From NCBI RefSeq assembly GCF_003590095.1, contig NC_039482.1, forward strand, positions 9,255,657 to 9,319,656: DNA of 64,000 nucleotides, given 5' to 3'. The notes under the pieces are model-generated. The model was given only the letters and a program-made list of their open reading frames with translations. It searched no databases and was not told where the DNA came from. This stretch comes from Trichoplusia ni. Lineage: Eukaryota > Arthropoda > Insecta > Lepidoptera > Noctuidae. Shown one piece after another: positions 1 through 10,800 of this stretch (the first letter of the stretch is position 1; each line of letters opens with the position of its first letter). Position numbers and translations under genes: made by a program.

Positions 1-1313
1 CAGGGAGTACTTAAAACAGGTAAGGGAACTAAGCATATTGTTGGTGCAAAAACATGCAACCGACTTTAAATAAAAAAGAAATGGGACAAACATAATGAAT
101 AAATGGGACCAAATGACTCATCATCATCATCATCCACAGCCTTTATCCTCCCACTGCTGGGCATAGGCCTCCCCTTTTCGTGCCAATTTCTACGGTCCTG
201 TGCTAGCCTCATCCAGACTCGACCCGAGACCTTTATAATGTCATCGACCCATCTTGCTCCCGCACGACCAACGCTTCTTTTGCCTTGTCTTGACCACCAT
301 TCTGTCACCGCCTTAATCCACCTGCCATCACTTCGTCTGGCCAAGTAGCCTGCCCAGCTCCACTTCAGCCTCGTTATTGTGTCACCGACGTCTCGAACTT
401 TGGTTCGTTTTCGGATATCCACATTACGGACTCGGTCTTGGAGTTTGATGACTAAATGACTACTTAACTTTAAATAACAAAAATAATCAACATTGACCAT
501 CCAATCCGAAGTTATGAGGTAACAAACATAAAGATGACGAATTGATAACCTCCTCTTTTTTTGGAGTCGGTAGCAAAAATAACGTTATTTATTAATCATG
601 GCGTAAAAATTGCACAAATTCACTGTGGAACTGTGACTCGGGAGGTATGCCCAAAATGTTTTTTTGCGACGTAGGTATCATTCTGACGGTCTTTCCGTGA
701 CTTAAACGTCATCTAAACGCCTGGACTAATCGTGTGTCTAATAAAATTCTTCGTTAACGTTTCGCTGGGTGTAAAAACCTTATTAAGCACTTGGAATTAA
801 ATTATAAATGTTTTGTTTCAGATTTTACTAGCTATTAAAGAAGATGGAATCAAGCTTACTCACTACACAGCCTGGAGTCTGATGGATCTATTTGAATGGA
901 TGGATGGCTATCAGTAATTATTAACTTCGCAATTTTTTAATTCTCTCAAGGGAACCTAGACTGAGTACATGGTTATCCACCGTCTACATATCCATCTAGT
1001 CGTCAGTCTATGACGTGACCAATAAATTGTGGGCACCCTTATACTTATTTGTTACCTAGTGTACTAAGCCCTCAGTGTTGCGAGTCAGACTCGCACCGGA
1101 CTAGTTAGTTTCCGAAGTAAATATCGGTATTGATTTTTACGATTCAGTATTTTAACAAAACCTTTCTCTATTTTCAGTTCTAAATTCGGCCTTTACCAGG
1201 TGGACTTCAACGACCCGCTGCGCACACGCACGCCGCGTCTCTCCGCGCACTGGTACAAGAAGATCATTGAAGCCCACTCCCTAGACGTGAACGTGACGCA
1301 AGATGTACTATGA
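1..1313 (+). CDS. GH1 beta-glucosidase-like gene A, 3' end only
   Basis: The last three coding exons of a family 1 glycosidase: 1-19 (end of exon 9, reading REYLKQ), 822-913 and 1178-1313, stop TGA at 1311. Exon 10 carries the T-H-Y-T-A-W stretch followed by LFEWMDGY, the active-site loop whose Glu contacts the glucose O4 and O6 in GH1 enzymes. Most paralogs here read NFEW, so Asn is Leu in this copy. Exon 11 has the FGLYQVDF and RTRTPR blocks that close the barrel. The protein ends VTQDVL, where the neighbour B ends VTRDEL. Exon lengths 92 and 136 equal those of B. Splice sites are GT-AG with pyrimidine-rich acceptors. The catalytic exons 5 and 9 lie mostly or wholly upstream of the window. 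Possible poly(A) signal ATTAAA at 1350. Confidence 0.88.
66..500 (-). mobile_element. LINE 3' fragment (end of a reverse-transcriptase ORF)
   Basis: A 144-codon open frame on the minus strand. After about 25 unrelated residues it matches the C-terminal tail common in insect non-LTR retrotransposon pol proteins: a basic W-x-W-A-G motif, then WVDDI and QDRRNWH, then a run of Asp encoded by a GAT repeat near 119-134. The plus strand ends in the (CAT)n typical of this 3' tail. It lies in intron 9 of GH1 gene A, on the opposite strand, so it is a 5'-truncated insertion and not a host gene. A related tail is seen on the plus strand near 44810-44912. The family name is not certain. Confidence 0.7.
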
Positions 1314-1752
1314 AAATTAAGCTATTGTTTATTTGTATGTTGATAAAGTATTAAAGAATAATTGTGCAGAAAGTTGTGTTTTTACTGGATATGGCGGGTA
1401 ATAATAGTGTGATGTGATGTTGTATGCGGTGGCTATTGGCGTCAGGCACTATGCAGGTTATATTATAGTGCACAAACGTGTGCCCCAACACAGATGTATT
1501 CTCTTAGCTTTATGGGACGTTATGAGACGACGTTCGGTGATCAGGAGAGGACTCACATTCTTATTTTGTCTTCTGAAACACGGAAACTGTGCTTTATTAT
1601 GTATTCCTAAAATGCACAAGGATTAAACTTGAGAATGACTTGGCAGTCTCGCAGTCTTACCACTAAGCTATCTCAGCTTCAGATTATAAGAAAACAACAC
1701 GTTGCCTGCAGGCATGTTACATTCCTCCGAGCGCTAATGATGTTGACTGAAA

Positions 1753-1945
1753 CGATAGCCGAGTGGTTTAGATCACTACCCTATACCCCTGGTGTGTGAT
1801 ATATCGCGGGTTCAATCATTGCGTAGGACAAGCGTTTATCTGATCCACCAATACTTCTCCTGAGTCTGGGTGTCTTTGTGCCTGAGACTTGAATGTTTAA
1901 AAAACCCGTGACGCAAGGATTAAATTCTTTAGTGCGAGAATCTTT
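1753..1945 (+). mobile_element. tRNA-derived SINE (family A)
   Basis: Begins with an RNA polymerase III A-box-like TAGCCGAGTGG and has a B-box-like GGGTTCAATC about 55 nt later, followed by a tRNA-unrelated body containing TTGTCCTGAGTCTGGGTGTCTTTGTG-like sequence in diverged form. More diverged copies occur on both strands: about 7196-7330 (-), 9215-9330 (+), 11984-12160 (+), 24205-24290 (-), 33870-34025 (-), 37100-37215 (-), 43190-43350 (-), 49858-50005 (-) and 60846-61015 (+). It is a SINE and not a tRNA gene, because no complete cloverleaf is present. Confidence 0.7.
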
Positions 1946-2532
1946 TTTTTTTAATAGAAACTATTTATGGATGTTATTTTCGCCTGTAAAAAAGTTAATG
2001 TTATTCTTATAACTTCAAGTTGTGCATGTATTTAACACGATTATTTCAATAGCTCGACATTGTCTGGGCCTACAGAAGGCCGTTTCTCACGAATGACAAA
2101 TATTGTTTTTGACTGTCGTTAAGTCATTGAGAGCCAGTATGATAATAGGACATTTAAAACATGTTATCCTTAAAAATGCATAATGGAGGTTAGATAAGCA
2201 ATCGCGTCATATGGATAACCAAAAAATATATTCTACTAAATCGAAAGCCCTAGTACGGTAAGTATGCATTAAAAAAAAACTTTTTGGCTAGCGTATTCTC
2301 TTTGGGATAGAACTATTCCTTAATGCGAGTCAAAGTCAAAACTTGATATTTTGTTTTATATCAGAGCCATAGCATCTTTATGCCATCATTATTTTTCATG
2401 GCCATGCAATATACATTTGCTCGTAAAATGACTGCTTTAACGGAAACTAGTAAATGGATCAAATGTTCATTAATTACAGAAAACTTGAAGAGTATATAAA
2501 AGCGGGAAGGATCAAATAAATTAATAAGTTGA

Positions 2533-2988
2533 CTGGCCTGTTGCTCTAGTGGTTACTAACCGCGTGGTTCGTGGGTTCGATTCTTACGCAGGACAAATGT
2601 TTGTGTGATGAGCACGATCATCAGTCATTTGTTCTGTGTCTGGGTGTAATTTATCTATACATTTTAGAAATATAAATACTTATGTATGTATTTAGAAATA
2701 TATAAATACTAGCTGACCCAGCAAACGTTGTTTTGCTTATTGAATTATTTCTGGTTGTATGTATTTTTAATGCCACATTATAAAAAAAATAAAAAACAAA
2801 CAATTTAGTCCAAAAAAATCGGTCGAACCGTTTCGGAGGAGTGCGGTAACTAACATCGAGACACGGGAATTTTATATATTAGAAGATGTTTAGGTATCAG
2901 TTGTCTAGTACTCATAATACAAGCTTTGCTTAGTTTGAGACTAGATGGCGTTGTGTGGAAGTGGTGGAATATTATTATAAATAAAACC
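2533..2988 (+). mobile_element. tRNA-derived SINE (family B), split by an RTE-like insertion
   Basis: The 5' part has an A box (TTGCTCTAGTGG), a B box (GGTTCGATTC) and the body CTGTGTCTGGGTGTAATTTATC. The 3' part (2885-2988) resumes with ATCAGTTGTCTAGTACTC and a TTGCTTAG segment. A continuous copy at 48036-48290 carries both parts joined, which shows that 2708-2884 is a later insertion. The family is distinct from SINE A. Confidence 0.68.
2708..2884 (+). mobile_element. RTE-like LINE 3' end nested in a SINE
   Basis: Starts AGCTGACCCAGCAAACGTTG and ends with the ACCGTTTCGGAGGAG segment and a GGAATTTTATATATTA tail. A longer inverted copy of the same family is at 5335-5605. This type of tail is a very common, 5'-truncated lepidopteran repeat. 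I assign it to RTE-like elements from general knowledge; no coding sequence is left to prove it. Confidence 0.6.
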
Positions 2989-3274
2989 GAGTTAAACGTA
3001 GTCTTTAAATATGATAGACAAAATGGTAGAATTAATGGTATTTAAACAAAATGCGCTACTTTATTACGATGTCAGCATAATATACTCACAAGTGCAAATA
3101 GTTTTTTATCTTTATATATTTATCGTCCTCACAAATTTGAAATTATGGTATCGATCTCTAACGTAAATATATGGATGTTAAAAATAAGTCGTTGTACCGG
3201 TAAAAGAGTACATCATTAGTGAATATTTTAATTGTCTAACTATCAGGGTTACCTGCCTAATGAGATACCACCGT

Positions 3275-3322
3275 GACAGACGGCCGGAGAGCCGGACAGA
3301 CGGCCGGAGAGCCGGACAGACT
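3275..3322 (+). repeat. 20-bp tandem repeat, 2.4 copies
   Basis: The unit GACAGACGGCCGGAGAGCCG is present twice without mismatch and followed by a partial third copy. It is GC-rich in an AT-rich setting. It looks like a small satellite-type duplication between genes A and B. Confidence 0.9.
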
Positions 3323-3365
3323 ATAGCTATATCTATTGCTAAAGAGCTCTTATTATATTCTAATA

Positions 3366-3632
3366 ACTAGCTGTTGCCCGCGACTTCGTCCCCGTGGGTA
3401 GAAGATATAAGTTATGATTTATACCTGCCCTGTTTTTTTCACATTTTCCATTGTATCTTCGCTCCAATTAGTCGCAGCGTGATGGTTTATAGCTTAAAGC
3501 CTTCCCCGATGAATGGTCTATTCAACACAAAAAGAATTTTTCAATTTGGACCAGTAGTTCCTGAGATTAGCACGTTCAAACAAACAAACAAACACAAACA
3601 AACAAACTCTTCAGCTTTATATATTAAGTATA
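3366..3632 (+). mobile_element. RTE-like LINE 3' end
   Basis: Starts TAGCTGTTGCCCGCGACTTC and ends in CAAACAAACAAA followed by CTTTATATATTA. The same family occurs at 4417-4699 (-), 7699-7957 (+), 52221-52476 (-) and, more diverged, 59785-59979 (+). These are 5'-truncated non-coding tails. Confidence 0.65.
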
Positions 3633-4416
3633 GAAGTATAGAAGTATAGATAAGTAAGAGACTGCTTTGAATAGTTCTTGAATCTCTCTGACAATGTATA
3701 CAAAATTCGTAATATGGCGATTGTATACGAATTCCAAAGTATTCGGATAATCCTGATATCTTCTATTATCCACCTTCATTTGTTTGTGTAAATACAATCG
3801 GTTGTCTAGTCTTACAGTTATCACGTCTAAGTTGTTATCGACCGCGGCAGGCTTATGCCAATTCTTAACTGATCTCTAAAGCTCCTGGCACAAACTTTAT
3901 CGCCATATGCTTGTGAAACGACAGTAATTGTTAGATGACAGGCGCAACAAATTCAAAGTCATCGTTAATATTTCAAACCATAGAGGCGCACTTTTCTTTA
4001 ATACTGTTTGAAATGAATTTTTAATGACAAAATGTTGTTATTTCTACTAGGTCGAAAACTGGAGCTCTAGAAACGCGGTGCGGTTAAAAAATGTCATTAC
4101 CAGAAAGAAACTCCATTACTTTCTCTTAAAAAATGTAACTTAAACTATGAATTTTAATCAACTTTGACTCCCTATTCTCTACTTTTGGAAGCATTGATAT
4201 GTCATTATATATAGGTCATTCCTGTTACAGCTTTGATTAGGACTATAATCTTGTTTCATTCAAAGTACTTACCTTAGGAATCTAATCTAAAAAGTCCCAC
4301 AAAACAAAAATAATATTAATCAAACTACCTCCAAGTACGTGAAAACTTGACAAACTATGCAAAACAACTGTTTGTACGATTAAACATATTCTATCTACTA
4401 CCTATTACCTACAAAT

Positions 4417-4699
4417 CTATACTAATATATAAAGCTGAAGAGTTTGTTTTTTTGAACGCGCTAATCTCAGGAACTACTGGTTCGAATTGAAAAAATATTT
4501 TTGTGTTCAATAGACCATTTATCAAGGAAGGCTATATAACATCACGCTGCGACTAATGCGAAGAAAACTGCGAAGATACAATTTAAAATGTAGAAAAAAA
4601 CGGGGGAAATTATTCATATTTGAGGCTTCCGTTACGTGCGCTGCGAAAACGGTTTAAGATCTTTTAACCACGTGGACGAAGTCGCGGGAAACAGCTAGT
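4417..4699 (-). mobile_element. RTE-like LINE 3' end, inverted copy
   Basis: Reverse-oriented copy of the family at 3366: it starts ACTAATATATAAAGCTGAAG on the plus strand and ends GTCGCGGGAAACAGCTAG. With the copy at 3366 it forms a large, imperfect inverted pair about 0.8 kb apart. Confidence 0.65.
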
Positions 4700-4847
4700 G
4701 CCTCGATAAAATTCATAGCCTTAGATTACTTGACATTCTTGTCAACTCAGTATGATTTACGTAAAGAAACAAATGGCATAGTGATTGTTTATAATAATTT
4801 AGATAACATATCGCTAATCAAATCCAAGGCCGGTAATCTATTTAGTT

Positions 4848-4883
4848 TATTTAAATAGGTAGAAATGTTTGAACGAGTTCAGT
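4848..4883 (+). promoter_or_regulatory. Candidate core promoter of GH1 gene B
   Basis: A TATA-like TATTTAAATA starts at 4848. The arthropod initiator TCAGT lies at 4879-4883, and the duplicated TTCAGTTCAGTT adds a second one at 4884-4888. The A of the first initiator is 33 nt from the TATA-like start, close to the usual spacing. The predicted start codon is at 4896, which gives a very short 5' UTR. The start site is inferred; no transcript was seen. Confidence 0.45.
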
Positions 4884-4895
4884 TCAGTTACAATC

Positions 4896-7800
4896 ATGTG
4901 GTGGTGTAGGGCACTTGTGTTAAGGTGAGATTAACGATCGATTGTGAACTGTGATGACTTGTATACGGGGTTTTTTAACTGGATTCAGAAAGGAGGTTCC
5001 TCTATTTGACCGTTTTTTGTGTTTGTGTGTCTTCGCGGATTCTTTGTTTATGAAACGGTTTTGTTGTGTGTATGTCTTTATATTAAAAAAACTTTCATGA
5101 GGTGGATTATATTTATTTAATAACGGTTTACTCACGCGTGTTTATCAAGATAGCTTGAAATAGTTTCGGACATAACCGTAGTCCTAAATAGTGAATTGAT
5201 ATTAATAAGAATGATTTTATATTTTTTGAATATGTATTAGAATTAGGGCCGGTTTTTCAATCACCAAATAACTTTTATTCGACGAACATGTTTGACGTTT
5301 TGACAGCTTTTGTATAGAAAATATGTCAAACTAATATCTAATATATAAAATTCCCGTGTCACGATGTTAGTTACCGTACTCCTCCGAAACGGTTCGACCG
5401 ATTTTTATGAAATTTTTTATACATATTGTGTAGGTCTGAGAATAGAACAACATCTATTTTTCATACCCCTAAGTGTTAAGGGTTGCTCACACTAAAAAAA
5501 TATATTTTATTTATTGGATGATTTTTTTTTATAATGTGTCATTAAAAATACTCACAACTAGAAATAATTTATTAGGCAAAACAACGTTTGCTGGGTCAGC
5601 TAGTATTCTAATAAACGAATTATTTCTCAGGTAAAAGTTATCTGACGATTAAAAATCGGGTCAAGTGTTTTTTTTTTCATTTGTTTCATGTTTTGGAAGG
5701 AAAGATTTGCCTCGTAGTGGGATGTAAACAGCTGATAATAATAGTAATAAACTGAGATAAAATCGGTGTTAAGTGTAACAGAGTGTAATATTTGTGTTTG
5801 CCATTCGTATCTTAGTGATTAGTTATTAAATCAGTGTTACAATTGTGTTTATTAAATACATGTTTGTTGGTGTATTGAACCATTTTAATAAGTATGGATT
5901 TTTAAATCGATACGAGTGTTTTAAGCGTTCTGTACCCAAAGCGTTCGAAGGAAACCCTTTTTCTGAGGCTTCGCTTTTCGTCTGTGAGTGCGACACGCTT
6001 AATTACTTAATTAGAAATCCATTGTATTGACCGTGAGTGTTCCGGCCCATACTGAATTTCTAATCATTGTGTTGAAAAAATGCTATTTAGAATACGAACA
6101 TTGTCATTTTAATTCTATTTCCTTTCATTCATCGGCTATTGTCAATCTCAGAATCGGGGCCCAGGCTCATCTCATGATCCGTGACAGCTAGGCAATTGAA
6201 GCTTCCACAGATGATGTATTTATGTTGTAGATAGATCAAGACTAAAAAACGATTGTTACTATCAAACAAGATATCATCATCAATTTGTTGGTGTTGGGGG
6301 GACCCCTCAAATGTATTTGTCTCTCACCAACACACACCGCACATAATTTATCACCCAACGATTTGTTTATTTTTGTCTATTTGTACGGAACCCTTTGTAT
6401 GCCAGGTCGAACTCGCACTTGACAGGAAATACGGATTACGGGGCCTTAGGTTACTTGTGGTCGACGTCAACGATGTTATAAAACATAAAAACATACATGC
6501 TATAAGTCCCTTTAATGGTGTACGTCTATTTGTTATTAGGTATAATATGACATAAGTAGGTACCTATTATGTTGTAACGCAAAAAAAATAGTGTTTCTTC
6601 TAACTAGCATATAATTTTCCTTAATGCTTGAAGAAGGTTATGTATAAACAATGCTTATTTTGTCCATAAAATATGTTTAGGAATAATTCCCATTTCAATC
6701 GTCCATTGATTTAAACTAAAAAAAAAACCAGTTTTTTTGCTTCTTTTTAAACGACTACCTTTTTAAGGCCTGATCCTTGTGTTGTGAGGGAGTTAACAAA
6801 CATTCAATTCAACATTTAGAGACACCCAAAACTAAATTACGAAAGCAACAAAATTTACGTATACTCGATCTAAAAACAAGTTAGACTTTCCTCGTTTTTA
6901 AATGGGAAGATGCTGATTACCGAAAATTGCTAACTCTGTAAAACTTGCAAGTCATGAGTAAGCGTGATACAGCTACGAACTCCGTAGAGGTCTTTGACTT
7001 TCTGAGTAATTACATACAATCAACGAATACCTACTATGTTGTCTTGAACTTATTCCGTTGTTTCCTTATTCCGATGACTCAACACAGTGAACACAAAGTA
7101 AATAATACATTGATAAAGTTCAAATTCATACGATTTTATACGACTCCCTCAAAATAACTAGTATCTTTTCACAAACATTTAACTAACATGCACAAAGACA
7201 CGCAGCCTCAAAAAAACCGTTGGTGGATCACACAAATGCTGGTCCTAGACGGAGATTAGACCGACACGTCCCATACTGTGGGTTAGGCGTGGTGACTTAT
7301 ATTACTCGGCTTTCCGTGCAGTCATCAAACAAAGCGTTAAAGCCTAGTGTACCCGTTTCCGAAGAGACTGCACTTGCTGTGAAGAAGAAAGGGCTCAACA
7401 AACTCAACAGTAGCGTACTATTTCTTCAAATTTTTAGCATTGCATTTATTGGTAAACAGCGTCAGTTAGCTATATCTGAGTGATATTATTCAATTACTAT
7501 TTGTAGAAATGTGTTTATGCTTTAACCGATAAGATAGTAGTTATTTTCCGGCACTATCTATGAAATATGATAGTCATGCTTAATAAGTTACTTGCGCGTA
7601 TGAATGAGAGTTCAATGGCCAAGAATAAGACTATTAGTTTTGTTTTTTGACGTTTTGTGTCTTGGTGGCCATGTTGTTCTTTGTATGGGTGTGTATGCAC
7701 TAGCTGTTGCCCGCGACTTCGTCCCCGCGGGTAGAAGATATAAGTTATGATTTATACCTGCCCTGTTTTTTTCACATTTTCCACTCTATCTTCGCAGCGT

Positions 7801-10800
7801 TCCCATTAGTCGCAGCGTGATGGTTTATAGCCTAAAGCCTTCCTCGATGAATGGTCTATTCAACACAAAAATATTTTTTCAATTTGGACCAGTAGTTCCT
7901 GAGATTAGCGCGTTCAAACAAACAAACAAACTCTTCAGCTTTATATATTAGTATATATAGATTATATATTAGTATAGATTAGTTTGCGGGTTTAATCCCA
8001 ACTCAGGCAAGTACCTAAGGGTTATGTGGATGTTTCAAAAGTAGAACATACTTAATTGTTCTAATACATTGCTGATGAAAGGAATAGCATAGGCAAAAAA
8101 ACTAGATTCGAAACTTTTTTGGAAAGTAGCTGCGTTCGCGTCGTATTAGGCCTGTAAAGATAAAAATAGCTGCGTTTGAAATAAAAAAAAATATCCAAAT
8201 ACAAAACAATTCACAAAAAATCGCCCAACTGTTAGTAATAAGTATAGAAATTTCGAAATGTAGATAAAACACATACAATCAAATATTGTCTTGGTTATCT
8301 TAAGATTATATGGATGTTTCTTGAATAAATAATAAATAAATAGTATATTTACTTTTGAGATAAGCGTTAAATATCATTGTGAAATAACATACATGTGGGC
8401 GCATGTAGGTAATATTGCCCTTTCATCTCTAAAACAGCGGACTGATTTTATTGTACCTAATCATCGTAAGATATATTATTAAGTTTTTTTTTTTCAATAA
8501 TGAAAGTGACAACTTTCGTTAGCAAACATAAAAAGAAAACAATATATTTGTCTAATAATTTATAAATTATAAATGCAATTGATAGATTTTTGATTCTCAA
8601 CCCTCGAATTTTTTGCAAAATCCATAGGCACCGCTCAGACAAAGACGCGGACAACGGCTAGTATAGGTAAATAATCTTTACAAAGTTGCCAGTTTTATCG
8701 CTCATGTGGTATTTTAGTGATGATAATATTTAATGATCGCACCGACCATCCAAAGGTCAGAAAGGCTCATGTAGACACGCCGGTATTACAAATCTAATCA
8801 TTTCGCATTCTTATGGGCAGCATCAACAAACACAATTGTAATAATACTAACTCACTAGCGACCTGCCCCGGCGTCGCACGGGTGGACATTTATTTTTTAA
8901 GCTTATTTTCAGGGATAAAATATATAGCCTATACGGATTCGGAAGAATCCCTTTGAGTAATGGTAAAAGAAGTTTTGAAATCGGTCCAGTAGTTTTTGAG
9001 CCTATTCAATACAAACATACAAAAAGGTTTCCTCTTTATAACATTAGTGTAGATTATGTTAAGACGACGATATGAACGAAATAAACCTTAATGAAAACAA
9101 TAGATTTCTATTGAAACTGGTTGTCGCTCCGTAAAAGTTTAAATTAGATCGCGATCAGTATCCTACTGCCACAGAATATAAAACCTTATAGGAGTCCCAA
9201 TCCACATGAACCAGACAAATGTAGAATGCGACATGTCGCGGGTTCGACAAGCATTTGTGTGATCTATGAATGCTTGTCCTGAGTCTTTGTGCACGTCAAT
9301 TGATTTGGGATACAAAGATTAAATTCACAACAAGGGAATATTTATTTTAAACACGCAAAATTCGTGGCCCTTCTTCCCTTCAGCACCTTTCCGCAAAACT
9401 TTGCCTCCTCGCCTGTTAGCCATGTAAATGATATTTGCACGTGTAGGTACGTTCCACGATTTTTCAGTTTATAAGAGTCTGAGTATGATTGTGTATACTG
9501 TGCCATTGCGGACACTAAATACTAAATACATTAGGCAATCAATACATGTATGAAGGATTGCAACGCATAAAACAAAAACGTGGATGCGGTAGTTCAGGTT
9601 TAGTCAGTAAAAGTCTGACACTACGCATTTCCTCCCCCGAGAGGATCCTCATGGACACTCATGAGGCTTCCCCCGCCTAAACAAAAAAAAAGGTAGTCAA
9701 TAGATTTTGTGTTCACGTTTGAAGGATGTTGATCGCGGATCATGATCGAGATTGATCGGTCTATCAGGCGTATGAATGGGGTGATATAAAACGAACCCAA
9801 ATAATAAAATGTTAGATGAATATACAATTTCCTTTTGTCATTAAAAACAGATAGAAGCGTTTCACTTGCGCAGTGTATGACATATGGCATTTTTACCTAG
9901 TCATTATTATATTTAAAAAGGTAGAATTAATGACAGATATGATAGTAATATATTGCGAGAGTGACATTCTTCTACTATGAGGTAACGATGACTGTATTAG
10001 AAGTAGGGGCTATCAGAAAATATTCTACAGAAACTGATTAAAATGTTGAACCATTGTATCGTGGCGGTTTCATAAACATTCAAGTTATATGAACAAATAC
10101 ACCTAGACTCAGGACAAGTATTCAGGATCACACAAATGCTTGTCAAAAATAGAACAAAGACTTTTTAAACGTTTTTAGCATGTGATGCTAATATTGCAAT
10201 ACTCCACTGAAGGATTCTTGTAAATTTAAAGCAGTCCACTTACTTTTGTTCTTAACTGGAACATAGCCTTTAGTTGAAACAGATATTTTGACCTCATCAT
10301 CATAACCATAATCTTAGCCTTTTGCCAACAATGTTGTGGTCGGCATCCATTCTAACCGGATAGGCAGTCGCGCGTTTACAACGACCACATCAATTGATCC
10401 TTTATGCCTTCACTTCTTAAGTCATACAATGTTATTTCCTCAGTGCTGTGTTAGCGGTGTCATGGGGCGCCGAGGACCTGAGCTTCCCTCCAGGGTTCAA
10501 GTTTGGAGCCGCCACCGCTTCCTACCAAATTGAAGGAGCATGGAACGTTAGCGGTAAATAAATGACCATTATTATGTATAATAATTGTATTTTAGTTGAC
10601 TTTAATGCCGTCTCTATAGACGGCATGACTTTTATCCACGTATTTCTTTGATAACGACGACGTTAAAAATTAATGAGCTAACGTATCCAACCATTGATGT
10701 GTTATGTTAAGATGGCGAAAAGCATTTTAAATGCCGTGCTGCTGTAATATTTGACCCAAAAATGTTTTTTTTTAATGTTTTTTAAGACTAAAAGTGGAGA

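Larger units (their letters stand above)
4925..10443 (+). other. Long first intron of gene B, repeat-rich, no gene seen
   Basis: Besides the mapped RTE-like and SINE fragments, I see only short open frames with no recognisable motif. A fragment near 6385-6432 resembles one end of the large repeat at 53970. A region near 10290-10360 resembles the start of the repeat at 13002. If the 29-nt exon at 4896 is wrong, this stretch is simply intergenic. Confidence 0.5.

Noticed and set aside
103..348. 81-codon open frame on the plus strand
   Set aside because: It is the shadow of the LINE tail encoded on the opposite strand at 66-500.
3366..4699. One large palindromic DNA transposon with ends at 3366 and 4699
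   Set aside because: The two ends are two separately inserted, opposed RTE-like tails. Other copies of the same tail occur singly at 7699 and 52221.
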